Below are positions 20,394-29,830 of a stretch of DNA of 64,000 bases, piece by piece. The DNA is from a virus. The translations under genes and the position numbers were made by a program. The stretch is from positions 122,294-186,293 of IMG/VR virus record IMGVR_UViG_3300049043_000070; one strand, 5' to 3'. The stretch's first letter is position 1. The number at the start of each line of letters is the position of its first letter. A model generated the notes under the pieces. The model was not told the DNA's origin and searched no databases. It saw only the letters and a program-made list of their open reading frames with translations.

Positions 20394-20401
20394 CATAAAT
20401 A
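20394..20401 (+). promoter_or_regulatory. T4-type late promoter CATAAATA
   Basis: CATAAATA lies 26 bases upstream of the ATG at 20427, the spacing and form of cyanomyovirus late promoters (NATAAATA). Confidence 0.65.
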
Positions 20402-20426
20402 ATTTTGTAGATTTTGGTCTCTAATC

Positions 20427-20642
20427 ATGCTAGGTCAATTTGTAGAACTTGTTAAACCACTTTTATTTGCTGCTCTTTCTTCTTGTCATACAAAAAAACT
20501 TGTATGTGATCTTCTAGATCGTTACGTATCATCAACTGATAATGACGTTGATAACGTAATTGCTGCAACTGTAAGAACAGTTTTCTCAAGAACTGTAAGT
20601 AATAGGGGAGGGGATCTAATCCCCTTTATAAATAAATTTTAG
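20427..20642 (+). CDS. hypothetical protein, 71 aa
   Basis: This small ORF has its own late promoter. The product starts MLGQFVELVKPLLFAALSSC, a hydrophobic helix, followed by KKLVCDLLDRYV and DNVIAATVRTVFSR. The C-terminal codons (GGDLIPFINKF) run through a terminator hairpin and the next late promoter, so the very end may overlap regulatory DNA. I do not recognise it. Confidence 0.55.
   Translation: MLGQFVELVKPLLFAALSSCHTKKLVCDLLDRYVSSTDNDVDNVIAATVRTVFSRTVSNRGGDLIPFINKF
20609..20626 (+). terminator. hairpin at the end of the 20427 gene
   Basis: A perfect 7 bp stem AGGGGAT / ATCCCCT has a 3 nt loop, followed by TTATAAATAAATTTT. It overlaps the last codons of the gene and directly abuts a late promoter. 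Confidence 0.6.
20627..20634 (+). promoter_or_regulatory. T4-type late promoter TATAAATA
   Basis: An exact T4 late -10 (TATAAATA) lies 35 bases before the ATG of the structural gene at 20670. Confidence 0.75.
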
Positions 20643-20669
20643 AAATCGGTAAATATCTGGAGAGTATCC

Positions 20670-21615
20670 ATGTCGCTGTATAGTCGTGCGGAAACAAACG
20701 CACAAAGTCTAAAAGTCCAAAACACTACTGAAGTTAATTCTGTAGATAAGTATGACTGGGACAACACCCTAATCGTTGATGGTGATAGCACGGTGGCTGG
20801 TGCTCAAGGTTATGCTACTGCTGCCCGCAGAACAATTTTTATTGATGCTGTGGAAGCAACACTTCCAGAAAATGCAGAGCGTGGATTGAATGCTCCTGGT
20901 TGGTGGGAGTATATGACTTATACAGATGCTGCTGGCAATACTCGCCATAAAGTGGATCACTTAGTAGCATTCAAGAGTGCTCCTGCTAATACTGCTGACC
21001 TTGATGATAACGTTGCTGCTGACGTAGCATCTGCTATCACAATTTCTGGTCAACCATCTAATCAGACAACTAGAACTCCTGCTGGTGCTATCTTAACTGT
21101 AACTCATGCTGGAATATCAACGGGTAGTGGATCAACAACTGTCAATAGCTCTACTGCTGGTATTGTAGTAACCAACGTTTCTGGTGGTGCTGCTCCTGCT
21201 GCTACTGGTTATGAATTTACAGTTGCTCGTTCTGGTGGAACTTACACCGTTACCGTTGTAACTGGTGGTTCTGGATTTGCTGCTACAGATACAATTACTA
21301 TTCCTGGTAGTTCTTTGGGTGGCGCTGATACGACTAATGATCTTGTTATTACAGTTGCTACTGTTGCTACTGCTGCTGCTACATTCTCTGTTACTGCTTC
21401 TGCCACAACAGGATCTCTTGTTTATCAATGGCAGCGTAGAACCACCAGTACTGCTAAGTGGACAAATGTTTCTGGAGCCTAACAGTTCTTCACTTGCTCT
21501 TACCTCACTTACAACAGCATCTAATGGATATGAGTATCGTGTCAAACTTACATCATCTGCTGGTGCCGAGGAAGTTATTTCTGCTGCGGCAACTCTAACT
21601 GTTACCGCAGCATGA
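20670..21615 (+). CDS. virion structural protein with Ig-like domains (frameshifted)
   Basis: About 315 aa. The N-terminal MSLYSRAETNAQSLKVQN and YDWDNTLIVDGDS form a conserved cyanophage structural start, followed by NAPGWWEYMTYTDAAGNTRH. The rest is Thr/Ser/Ala/Gly-rich beta-sandwich, and the last part (SLVYQWQRRTTSTAKWTNVS, then YEYRVKLTSSAGAEEV) is a typical Ig-like fold. The frame breaks near 21478. It has its own late promoter. A decoration or head/tail structural role is inferred. Confidence 0.8.
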
Positions 21616-21620
21616 TCTAA

Positions 21621-21977
21621 ATGAAGATTAGTGAACTGAACCATGAGAATTGGTTATTCTTTGCCATTCAAAACTATAACAACCCGTCGTCAGTAACTTA
21701 TAGTGATTTTGAAGAAGACCTCAAACGCTTCAAATACATCAAAAGATTACTCAAGAGATACGAAACGACGGGTGAATTGAAAACTCATCTCATTCTAAAT
21801 CATGTGATAGTATTGTATAATGTATTTGATGACGCAGCAACACCGCTGTTATTTTACAAAACTGAAGCAACATACTGGTCTCAAATCAAGGCGTTTATGT
21901 TGTTTCTAAATAGATTACCACCTTTATTGAACAAGGATGTTGACCAAGAATGTCTGAAAAGTTTGAACCTAATATGA
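21621..21977 (+). CDS. conserved cyanophage hypothetical, 118 aa
   Basis: It starts 5 bases after the structural gene. The product MKISELNHENWLFFAIQNYN, then EEDLKRFKYIKRLLKRYE, HLILNHVIVLYNVF and CLKSLNLI, is an all-helical protein widely present in cyanomyoviruses. No motif reveals a role. It overlaps the next gene by 28 bp. Confidence 0.75.
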   Translation: MKISELNHENWLFFAIQNYNNPSSVTYSDFEEDLKRFKYIKRLLKRYETTGELKTHLILNHVIVLYNVFDDAATPLLFYKTEATYWSQIKAFMLFLNRLPPLLNKDVDQECLKSLNLI

Positions 21978-22288
21978 ATGAAATGGTTGCTGGTGATGGT
22001 TCTACCCTCCAGCTTCCTCCAGCATTTGTTCTTGTAAATCCAAGACAACATCGTAGATATAAAAAGAGTAATCAAGATAAAGTAGATGGTCGCAGCAAAG
22101 GCGCCCGTGCCCTTTTCAATCGTATCCAACGCAGAAAAATGAAAGAAGAATTAGAAACACAAATTGATGAGGCGATTGTGTCTGATACCGAAAGGGCACA
22201 AAAGCAAATCTCACAGCAAAAGAAACTCAATCGTCAGAAAGAGCTTCAAAATAAGCGCAAAGAAGCGAAAGAAGAAGCTGATGAGTAA
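21950..22288 (+). CDS. conserved hypothetical, possible upstream part of a longer gene
   Basis: The 112 aa product starts MSEKFEPNMNEMVAGDGSTL, then PPAFVLVNPRQHRRYKKSNQ, followed by a charged coiled-coil-like tail. After the TAA at 22286 the same reading frame stays open to 22612 without another stop, with a continuing Q/K-rich coil (RLSDFKKKASEQQKKVQQQK). So either the stop is a sequence error or nonsense change and this gene is fused to the next one, or two genes are adjacent in frame. Confidence 0.65.
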   Translation: MSEKFEPNMNEMVAGDGSTLQLPPAFVLVNPRQHRRYKKSNQDKVDGRSKGARALFNRIQRRKMKEELETQIDEAIVSDTERAQKQISQQKKLNRQKELQNKRKEAKEEADE

Positions 22289-22402
22289 GACAAAAGAGAT
22301 GGACACTCTTATGAAAGTCGTCTTTCCGATTTCAAAAAGAAAGCATCTGAGCAACAGAAAAAAGTTCAGCAACAAAAAAATTCATTTGAACCACAGGGAA
22401 AT

Positions 22403-22612
22403 ATGATGATGGAAAATCAAGATGTTATTCAGGTTGCTTTAGACGTAGCAACATCTGAGTTGAACCCATCCGGTGAAGCTTCTTTTGCTAAAATTAAATT
22501 TAGCGATGGCAGCACCCAAAACTTAGATAACTTCTCGGCAAAACGTATTGCCGCTTGTTATGCTCAATTAGATGATGAGAAGCAAAACCAGTTCCGTTAC
22601 CTATTGAAATAA
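22403..22612 (+). CDS. hypothetical protein, 69 aa
   Basis: The product starts MMMENQDVIQVALDVATSEL, then GEASFAKIKFSDGSTQNLDN and DDEKQNQFRYLLK. It could be an independent small protein or the C-terminal domain of the preceding gene, since the frame is shared. AGGGAAAT before the ATG is a weak ribosome-binding site. The function is unknown. Confidence 0.55.
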   Translation: MMMENQDVIQVALDVATSELNPSGEASFAKIKFSDGSTQNLDNFSAKRIAACYAQLDDEKQNQFRYLLK

Positions 22613-22681
22613 GGATGCTTCCACATTCCAATCTGCTCTTTGACTTTGCTGTTCGCAACGTTTAAGGGGGAGATTACTACA

Positions 22682-23116
22682 ATGCCATTCAATTTAGACA
22701 AGCAAAAAGATCTTGCTGTTCTAGAAGGAAAATTTCAGATCTATGAAGATCTCTCTAAAGAGATGCTTGACAAACTTGAACGAGCAGTAGAAAAAATCAG
22801 CGAAGGAAATCAAAAAGTTGCTCTTATTCTCGCAAAGCACGAGGAAAAAATTGAGCAAGGTATTCGCGCAGACGAACTGATTATTAAAATGGTAGATGAA
22901 ATGCGCGAAGCAAATACAAGAGAGCACACTGCTGTCTTAGATAGAATTGAAAAACTTGAAAATAAAGTAAGTGATATTTCTAGATTTAGGTGGGTTGCTG
23001 CTGGTGTGGTAGCTGCTGCCATAATGATAATCGGATCATCAGAATTTTTTGGTAGCATATTGACAATGCCTCAGCGCGATGCTAACATAGAGAGTAGTGT
23101 TGACCGTGCCAAGTGA
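22682..23116 (+). CDS. coiled-coil protein with C-terminal membrane segment, 144 aa
   Basis: ATG 22682 has a strong ribosome-binding site (AAGGGGGAG) 10 bases upstream, so this start is preferred to upstream in-frame codons. A long heptad-rich coil (LEGKFQIYEDLSKEMLDKLE ... LDRIEKLENKVSDISRF) precedes one transmembrane helix (WVAAGVVAAAIMIIGSSEFF). The topology resembles XhlA/hemolysin-type holin accessories, but no function is established. The end overlaps gp61 by 4 bp. Confidence 0.7.
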   Translation: MPFNLDKQKDLAVLEGKFQIYEDLSKEMLDKLERAVEKISEGNQKVALILAKHEEKIEQGIRADELIIKMVDEMREANTREHTAVLDRIEKLENKVSDISRFRWVAAGVVAAAIMIIGSSEFFGSILTMPQRDANIESSVDRAK

Positions 23117-24144
23117 GTTCTTTTATTGATGTAAAGTATATTCAACTCGTATCCTCTCGTCTTATTCTGTTTACACGCAAAAAAGCAGACCTGTATAATT
23201 TCAGGTGTCCATACTGTGGAGATAGTCAGAAGCGCAGAAATAAGGCAAGAGGATATTTGTTTAAGATCAAGAATGATTTTGTGTTTAAGTGTCACAATTG
23301 TGGAGCAGGCAGAACCCTCTCCAACTTCCTAAAGGACCAGGACACATTCCTTCATGATCAATACGTGATGGAAAAGTTCAAAGATGGTAAGACTGGCAAA
23401 GGAACTACAATTCCAAACCCAGTCTTTAATTTTCAGGAACCAAAGTTTTTCACTAAAATTGAAAATTCAGTTGATCTTGAAAAAATTTCAGACCTAAATA
23501 TTTCTCACCCGGCGAGAGAGTATCTTGAAAATAGAGGTATCAAAGATTTAGATTATTTTTATTATTGTCCAAAGTTCAAAGAATGGACAAACAAACAAAA
23601 GAAAACTTTTGATACCTTGCGCCAAGATAGTCCCAGAATTATCATTCCTTTCCGAGACAAAGATGGTAACCTTTTTGGATACCAAGGCAGATCGCTAGCT
23701 CCTAAAGCAAAACTCAGATACATCACGATCATGCTGGATGAAGGACAATCAAAAATTTTCGGACAGGATAGAGTAAATTACGATGAGAGATTATTTGTAA
23801 CAGAAGGACCCTTTGATAGTATGTTCATAAAGAACGCATTAGCAATGGCAGGTTCCGATGTTTCACTGTCTCAATTCTCAAAAGATACTGTATTTGTATT
23901 TGATAATGAACCACGCAATAAAGAGATTGTAGCAAAATATGAAAAGGTAATCAAAGCAGGATACTCAGTCGTGATTTATCCTAGCGGTATAGTAGAAAAA
24001 GATTTGAACGATATGTGCTTATCTGGACGTGATGTTCAAAGTATAGTAGAATGTAATATCTACAGCGGATTAGAAGCAACTCTTAAATTAAACAATTGGA
24101 AAAGGTATGACAAACGGATACAACATTCAAGTTCGCAAGCGTAA
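23113..24144 (+). CDS. gp61: DNA primase gp61
   Basis: About 335-343 aa. The zinc ribbon is CPYCGDS...CHNCG near residues 32-62. The Toprim core has RLFVTEGPFDSMFIKNAL near 235 and VFVFDNEPRNKE near 265. It makes RNA primers with helicase gp41. The last residues (after LNNWKR) overlap nrdA in another frame and may be an artefact of a missed stop caused by an indel near 24105. The frame is otherwise intact. Confidence 0.93.
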   Translation: MSSFIDVKYIQLVSSRLILFTRKKADLYNFRCPYCGDSQKRRNKARGYLFKIKNDFVFKCHNCGAGRTLSNFLKDQDTFLHDQYVMEKFKDGKTGKGTTIPNPVFNFQEPKFFTKIENSVDLEKISDLNISHPAREYLENRGIKDLDYFYYCPKFKEWTNKQKKTFDTLRQDSPRIIIPFRDKDGNLFGYQGRSLAPKAKLRYITIMLDEGQSKIFGQDRVNYDERLFVTEGPFDSMFIKNALAMAGSDVSLSQFSKDTVFVFDNEPRNKEIVAKYEKVIKAGYSVVIYPSGIVEKDLNDMCLSGRDVQSIVECNIYSGLEATLKLNNWKRYDKRIQHSSSQA

Positions 24145-26431
24145 CGGGTCTGTAGAACCCATCAATCTTGATAAGATCCATAAGATGGTAGAAGAGGCTT
24201 GCGATGGGTTAGGGAGCGGCGTGAGTGCCTCTCAGGTGGAAATGAATTCCGGTCTTCAGTTCTTTGATGGAATTGAAACCAAGAACATTCAGGAAATTCT
24301 TGTTCGTTCTGCTAGCGATTTGATTAGTCTTGATAGTCCAAACTATCAATATGTTGCTGCTAGATTACTTTTGTTTGGACTTCGCAAACAAGTATTTGGT
24401 TCTGCCTGGTTGAATGGTTATCCTCATGTATTAGATCATACCTTTAAATGTGCGACAAAAGGAATTTATGACAAAGAAATTCTTGGTAAATATACCAAAG
24501 AAGAATGGGATAAGATCAACAGTTTTATTGATCATGAGCGAGATTTTCTCTTTACATATGCTGGTCTTCGCCAGGTAGTTGATAAGTATCTTGTTCAAGA
24601 TCGCAGTAGTGGAGAAGTCTATGAAACTCCACAATACATGTATATTATGATTGCTGCGACTTTGTTCCAGAACTATCGCAAAGACAGGTTAGAGTATGTC
24701 AAAAAATACTACGACGCAATCTCAAAGCACAAAATCAACATCCCTACCCCCATTATGGCGGGCGTTAGGACACCACTCAGACAATTTGCTAGCTGTGTTT
24801 CTTGTTGATGTTGATGACACCCTCGATAGCATCTTTAGCAGTGACATGGCTGATTGGCTGACTATGTTAGTCAAAGGGCAGGAATTGGCATCAACGCAGG
24901 TCGTATCCGTGGCATCAACAGCAAAATCAGAGGGGAGAAGTTACTCATACAGGTGTTATCCCATTCCTCAAAAAGTTTGAAGCAACTGTTAGATGCTGTA
25001 CACAAAACGGGATTCGCGGTGGAAGTGCTACTGTCCACTTTCCAATCTGGCACAAAGAAATAGAAGATATTATTGTATTAAAAAATAATAAAGGAACCGA
25101 AGATAATCGTGTTCGTAAGTTAGATTACTCAATTCAAATCAGCAAACTGTTCTATGAGCGTTTCATTCAAGACCAAGAAATCTCACTCTTCTCCCCACAT
25201 GATGTTCCTGGTTTGTATGATGCTTTTGGCACTGATAGATTTGACGAGTTATATGTGGGTTATGAACGAGATACATCTATTTCAAGAAAGACTATTGGAG
25301 CTCAAGAACTCATTTTGGACCTCTGAAAGGAGAGAGCAGAGACCGGTCGTATTTACATCATGAATATTGACCACTGCAACTCTCATTCTTCATTCAAAGA
25401 TAAGGTCAACATGTCCAATCTTTGTCAAGAGATTACACTACCAACAGATCCAATCAATCATATTGATGATAAGGAGGGAGAAATTGCTCTCTGTATTTTG
25501 TCTGCGATTAATGTTGGTAAGTTAAAAACTCTTGATGATCTTGAAGAACTTTGTGATCTTACTGTTCGTGGTCTTGAAGAACTAATTGATTATCAGAAAT
25601 ATCCTGTTGCAGCTGCCAGAAAATCTACTCTTGCTCGCCGTTCTCTTGGCATTGGTTACATTGGACTAGCACATTATCTGGCAAAAAATGGAGTAAAATA
25701 TGAAGATCCAACAGCATGGCAACTCGTCCATGACCTTACTGAAGCCTTTCCAGTACTATCTCCTCAAATCTTCCAACGCAATTGCCAAGGAGAAAGGAGC
25801 ATGTGAATACTTCCCAAGAACCAAATATGCTGACGGTATCCTGCCAATTGACACTTACAAGCGCGACATTGATGAGTTCTGTGATTCAACATTGAAGTAT
25901 GATTGGGAAGTACTACGTGCCGAGATACAAGCATCTGGACTACGACATTCAACATTGTCCGCACAAATGCCATCGGAAAGCAGTTCCGTTGTGTCAAATG
26001 CCACAAATGGAATTGAACCACCACGAGGATACATGTCCACTAAGAAAAGTAAAAAAGGGCCTCTTAAGCAGATTGTTCCGCAGTATGGGTCTCTTAAAAA
26101 TAACTATACTCTTCTTTGGGACATGAAAGATAATGATGGTTACATTAAAATTGTTGCCGCCATGCAGAAATTCTTTGACCAAGCAATCTCTGGAAACTGG
26201 AGTTATAATCCAGAAAATTATGATGACAACGAGGTTCCAGTATCTGTGATGGCAGGCGACCTTCTGAAGACCTACAAATATGGTTGGAAAACTTCATATT
26301 ATCAAAACACATATGACATCAAGAGTGATGAGCTTCTATTAACAGAAGACGAAAAGAAAAACTCAATCAAAGATCTACTAGACGACATTTTCAAAACGGA
26401 GGAAGAAGATTGTGACAGTTGTAAAATTTAG
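24107..26431 (+). CDS. nrdA: ribonucleotide reductase large subunit, class Ia (frameshifted)
   Basis: About 770 aa when rejoined. The N-terminal ATP cone starts YNIQVRKRNGSVEPINLDKI. Key cysteines are visible: CVLVDVDDT (near 24795), MSNLCQEITLPT with the radical cysteine (near 25415) and IALCILSAINVG. The substrate region is FPIWHKEIEDIIVLKNNKG. The C-terminus ends EEEDCDSCKI, the redox CxxC tail. Breaks are near 24800, 24860, 24940, 25165, 25325, 25765 and 25925. It reduces NDPs to dNDPs with NrdB. The stop overlaps the nrdB start. Confidence 0.94.
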
Positions 26432-27590
26432 AGTTACAGAACCACAAAACGTAGAAGGTATGACAGTATTCAATACAAATAAAGTTGATACCACAAAACA
26501 GAAAATGTTTTTTGGACCTCCTTTGGGGGTTCAGCGTTATGATAAGTTCAAGTACCCTGTATTTGACAAACTGACACAACAGCAACTTGGATATTTTTGG
26601 AGACCTGAAGAGGTATCCCTTCAGAAAGATCGTGCTGATTATCAAACATTAAACGCAGCACAAAAACATATCTTTACTTCTAATCTCAAGTATCAAATTC
26701 TTCTTGATAGTGTTCAAGGTCGTGGTCCTGGTATGGCGTTTATGCCATATTGTTCTCTTCCCGAGCTAGAAGGTGCCATGAACATCTGGCAGACCATGGA
26801 AATGGTTCATAGTCGCTCATACACTCACATCATCAAGAATGTGTATGCTGATCCCTCTGAGGTGTTTGATAGAATTCTTGAGGATGACAAGATCCTTCAA
26901 CGTGCTCGTTCGGTAACTCGTTCATATGATGAATTCCTCCAAGCAGCAACAGAATGGGGAGCAGGAAACCAGTGGCAGCATCAGTTAGAAGGAACACCCG
27001 CAGCAAAGGACACTTTGTATGATCTCAAAAGAAAATTATATAGAGCAGTTGCGAACGTATATATCCTCGAAGGAATTCGGTTCTACGTATCGTTTGCCTG
27101 CTCTTTCGCTTTTGGTGAACTTAAACTCTTGGAAGGAAGCGCCAAAATCATCGGACTTATCGCAAGAGACGAAAGCCAACACATGACAATCACCCAGAAC
27201 ATTCTAAACAAATGGAAGGAAGGTGATGATCCTGAGATGGTTGAGATTGCTAAGGAAGAGAAAGAGAATGTCTATCAGATGTTTAGAGACTGTGTAGAAG
27301 AAGAGAGGCTATGGGCAGAGTATCTGTTCAAGGATGGATCTATCATTGGTCTCAACGACAAACTGTTGGCAAAGTATGTTGAATGGACTGCCAATCGTCG
27401 TCTCAAGTCCATTGGTCTCAAGGCAATCTTTGATACTCCTATCATTAACAATCCTCTTCCTTGGACAGAGCATTGGTTATCTTCTAAGGGCATGCAGGTT
27501 GCTCCGCAAGAGACAGAGGTTGAAAGTTACTTAATCGGGAGCATAAAACAGGATGTTAAGAAAGATACTTTCGCTGGTTTCAAACTTTAA
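26412..27590 (+). CDS. nrdB: ribonucleotide reductase small subunit
   Basis: The 392 aa product is intact. The diiron/tyrosyl-radical motifs are EMVHSRSYTHIIKNV (the Tyr in SRSY is the radical residue) and LIARDESQHMTI. The start is GTG 26412 inside the nrdA 3' end; ATG 26460 is an alternative that would remove 16 residues. It generates the radical used by NrdA and needs iron, which is relevant to the iron-uptake genes near 33-37 kb. Confidence 0.95.
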   Translation: MTVVKFRVTEPQNVEGMTVFNTNKVDTTKQKMFFGPPLGVQRYDKFKYPVFDKLTQQQLGYFWRPEEVSLQKDRADYQTLNAAQKHIFTSNLKYQILLDSVQGRGPGMAFMPYCSLPELEGAMNIWQTMEMVHSRSYTHIIKNVYADPSEVFDRILEDDKILQRARSVTRSYDEFLQAATEWGAGNQWQHQLEGTPAAKDTLYDLKRKLYRAVANVYILEGIRFYVSFACSFAFGELKLLEGSAKIIGLIARDESQHMTITQNILNKWKEGDDPEMVEIAKEEKENVYQMFRDCVEEERLWAEYLFKDGSIIGLNDKLLAKYVEWTANRRLKSIGLKAIFDTPIINNPLPWTEHWLSSKGMQVAPQETEVESYLIGSIKQDVKKDTFAGFKL

Positions 27591-27740
27591 TGGAAGACTG
27601 GAAAGAAAAAGCACTGAAGTACGAAAAACTATCAGAGCACAACAAACGAATACTCAGGGAGGGACCGGAAAGCTCTATCGGAAGCATGGTTCCTCGGCGC
27701 AATGAAAAACAAATACCAGACCCCTGGTTCAACTGAATAG
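27590..27740 (+). CDS. small hypothetical after nrdB (probably frameshifted)
   Basis: The ATG overlaps the nrdB stop (TAATG). The first frame reads MEDWKEKALKYEKLSEHNKR. A second frame from about 27670 reads KALSEAWFLGAMKNKYQTPG and ends at 27740, and looks more protein-like than the first frame's end at 27736. About 49 aa. The function is unknown. It is the last gene before a terminator. Confidence 0.5.
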
Positions 27741-27747
27741 ATAAATA
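27740..27747 (+). promoter_or_regulatory. T4-type late promoter GATAAATA
   Basis: GATAAATA begins at the stop codon of the small gene after nrdB and abuts a terminator stem; the next ATG is at 27772. Confidence 0.5.
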
Positions 27748-27769
27748 CCTCCGTGAAGGAGGTTTTTTA
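27747..27769 (+). terminator. intrinsic terminator after nrdB block
   Basis: The stem ACCTCC / GGAGGT encloses a 5 nt loop and is followed by T6. Confidence 0.85.
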
Positions 27770-27771
27770 TT

Positions 27772-28113
27772 ATGCGTCCACAATCAGCAAAAGCAAAGGG
27801 TCGCCGCCTTCAACAATGGGTGCGAGAAAAATTGATAGAATGTCTTAATATTCATCCAGAAGACATTGAAAGTCGTAGTATGGGTGCGGGAGGTGAGGAC
27901 TTAATCATGGCACGGGATGCCAGGTCAAAGTTCCCTCATAGTATTGAGTGTAAAAATGTGGAAGAAGCTGAATATCTGGGAGGCATACAGACAAGTGTTG
28001 CCAACAAAGGAAATTATGAACCAATTGTGGTTATAAAGAAGAATGGAGAAAGTCCATTAGTTGTAGTTGATGCTGAATATTTTATAAACCTCTATGGAGA
28101 AACCAATGCCTAA
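27772..28113 (+). CDS. PD-(D/E)XK endonuclease
   Basis: The 113 aa product starts MRPQSAKAKGRRLQQWVREK. It has a catalytic-type core, SRSMGAGGEDLIMARDA followed by SIECKN, i.e. the E...D...ExK pattern of small phage nucleases of the Holliday-junction-resolvase or VRR-NUC kind. Such genes are common in cyanophages and are usually called endonuclease. It may process recombination or packaging intermediates. It overlaps the endolysin gene by 8 bp. Confidence 0.75.
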   Translation: MRPQSAKAKGRRLQQWVREKLIECLNIHPEDIESRSMGAGGEDLIMARDARSKFPHSIECKNVEEAEYLGGIQTSVANKGNYEPIVVIKKNGESPLVVVDAEYFINLYGETNA

Positions 28114-29305
28114 GATTGATCTTCACAATTTTTTTAAACATTATGATGAAAATAACCCAAAACATGTTGCTGCTGTAGAAGAACTGGAGAAAGACGCTAA
28201 GTGGAAAAGCGCCTGCAATGAATTTAGAAGATACAGCAAACTGGGTGAGAATTTATAGATCAAAACCAGACAAACCAAAATCAAATATTCTTGATGTCCC
28301 TTTCTTTCCTCAGACAGATAATTACAGAGATGCTAATCGCACCTGTAACTCATCTGCCTGTGCTATGGTATTAGAATACTTTAAACCAGGCACACTTAAA
28401 GGAACAAAAGGCGATGATGCTTATGTCCAAAAAGTTTTCTCAATCGGTGACACAACTGATCACGTTGTTCAAACCCGTGCTGTTGGCGTCTTATGGTATT
28501 CAGTCACACTTTAGCTACAGGTTATCTTTTGATGACCTTGATCGTGAGCTTGCTGCTGGGAGACCAGTGGTTATTGGTATTCTCCACCGTGGTCCTTTAT
28601 CTGCTCCTACTGGTGGGCACATGGTTGTAGTCATCGCCAAGACATCTTCTGGTGATTATGTTGTTAATGATCCTTATGGTGCATTGAACGATGGTTATAC
28701 TGGTGCCGTAACAAATGGTAAAGGTGCTGTATATAAACATGGCAGATCTTGCTGCGTAGATGGTGTCCCAATGGTAAGTGATGGATGGGGGAGAATTTTT
28801 GACGTAAAAAAGTGACAAGTTCTACTTCTGAAACAAGTAAATACGCTTTACCAGTAAAAGGAGTAGAACTCATTAAACAATTTGAAGGATGTGAATTATC
28901 TGCCTATCCAGACCCTCGTACTGGCGGGTCACCTATTACTATAGGATGGGGAAGCACCAGAGATTTTAATGGAAACCCATTTAAACTTGGACAAAAGATT
29001 TCTCAAAAGGTTGCTGATGATCTGCTAATTTCTCAAATTAAAAAAGAATACATTCCTACACTCACAAAAATACCATATTGGGGAGAGATGAATGAAAACC
29101 AGCGCGGAGCATTATTATCTTTTGCTTACAATCTCGGGCTAACTTTTTTAACAGTTCTGGGTTTGACACGATCTCAAGAATACTCAAAGATCACAAGTGG
29201 AATGATGTACCAAAAGTTTTAGAAATGTATCGTAATCCTGGCAGCAAAGTTGAAGCAGGATTACTTAGAAGAAGAAAAGCAGAAGGTAAACTTTGGATTT
29301 CTTAG
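28106..29305 (+). CDS. two-domain endolysin: C39-like peptidase plus GH24 lysozyme (frameshifted)
   Basis: About 400 aa rejoined across shifts near 28205, 28470, 28812 and 29145. After MPKIDLHNFFKHYDE comes a papain/C39-like domain: TCNSSACAMVLEYF (Cys), GGHMVVVIAK (His) and VVNDPYG (Asp). Then follows a GH24 lysozyme: GVELIKQFEGCELSAYPDP with the catalytic Glu, TIGWGSTRDFNG, NQRGALLSFAYNLG and the basic ending AGLLRRRKAEGKLWIS. It should cleave both peptide and glycan bonds of host peptidoglycan. The C39 part may be substrate-binding only. The stop meets that of a convergent minus-strand gene. Confidence 0.85.
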
Positions 29306-29541
29306 TCTTCTACTTTTGTTCTTAGAGCAATTACAGTCGTTAAAATTGCCAATAAAGTTTCATATCCTCTTCTCTCGGATTCTTTACAATCCAAGGGAGG
29401 AGGATTTTTTAATCCACCCAATACATTAGCACTAATGATAGAGCCTGGTATCATAAAGTTACAGGCAATAAAATTCAATCCAACAAAACCAACCGCTGAT
29501 ATACAGACAATAAAGATAAGTTTACTTAGATTGAGTTTCAT
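29302..29541 (-). CDS. small membrane protein, holin candidate
   Basis: The 79 aa product starts MKLNLSKLIFIVCISAVGFV, with a strong N-terminal membrane helix (to about residue 32). A polar segment (CKESERRGYETL) follows, then a second hydrophobic helix (LLAILTTVIALR). The size, topology and position tail-to-tail with the endolysin fit a class II-like holin, but no family motif proves it. It is coupled to the upstream minus-strand gene by a 4 bp overlap. Confidence 0.6.
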   Translation of the reverse strand: MKLNLSKLIFIVCISAVGFVGLNFIACNFMIPGSIISANVLGGLKNPPPLDCKESERRGYETLLAILTTVIALRTKVED

Positions 29542-29729
29542 CTTCCCTCTTGCCTATGTATCCAGGTTTTTAACTCGTGTAGATATTGCCTGAGTTCGTC
29601 TGCTTTTTCTAGATGCCAAATGTCGCCACTCTTGAAATACTCTTGAGTGTGGTTGTCTATTGCTTTTAAAGTATTATGGATGGGAGCATTCCATGGCTCC
29701 CTGATTGGAGTGTTCCACTCTCTTGGCAT
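29538..29729 (-). CDS. small hypothetical protein, 63 aa
   Basis: This is the first gene of a two-gene minus-strand unit. The product starts MPREWNTPIREPWNAPIHNT and is followed by an amphipathic helix (KADELRQYLHELKTWIHRQE). A minus-strand late promoter lies 27 bases upstream. The function is unknown. Confidence 0.65.
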   Translation of the reverse strand: MPREWNTPIREPWNAPIHNTLKAIDNHTQEYFKSGDIWHLEKADELRQYLHELKTWIHRQEGR

Positions 29730-29755
29730 ACAATATTGCGCCCCGCCACCGTAAG

Positions 29756-29763
29756 TATTTATG
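29756..29763 (-). promoter_or_regulatory. minus-strand late promoter CATAAATA
   Basis: The reverse complement of TATTTATG reads CATAAATA, 27 bases upstream of the minus-strand ATG at 29729. It supports late expression of the small membrane protein pair. Confidence 0.7.
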
Positions 29764-29769
29764 AAAATA

Positions 29770-29798
29770 TTGACAAATCCTAAATAATCACTTATAAT
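29770..29798 (+). promoter_or_regulatory. consensus sigma70 promoter
   Basis: TTGACA (29770) and TATAAT (29793) are separated by exactly 17 bases, both perfect hexamers. The start point would fall about 29805, at the foot of a hairpin. Confidence 0.85.
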
Positions 29799-29804
29799 GT
29801 TTTT

Positions 29805-29830
29805 AACCCATGAGATTTCATGGGTTTTCT
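29805..29830 (+). terminator. hairpin directly at the transcription start
   Basis: A 9 bp stem AACCCATGA / TCATGGGTT with a GATT loop and four Ts lies immediately downstream of the consensus promoter. It could be an attenuator, a 5' stabilising hairpin, or the end of upstream transcription. Confidence 0.55.
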
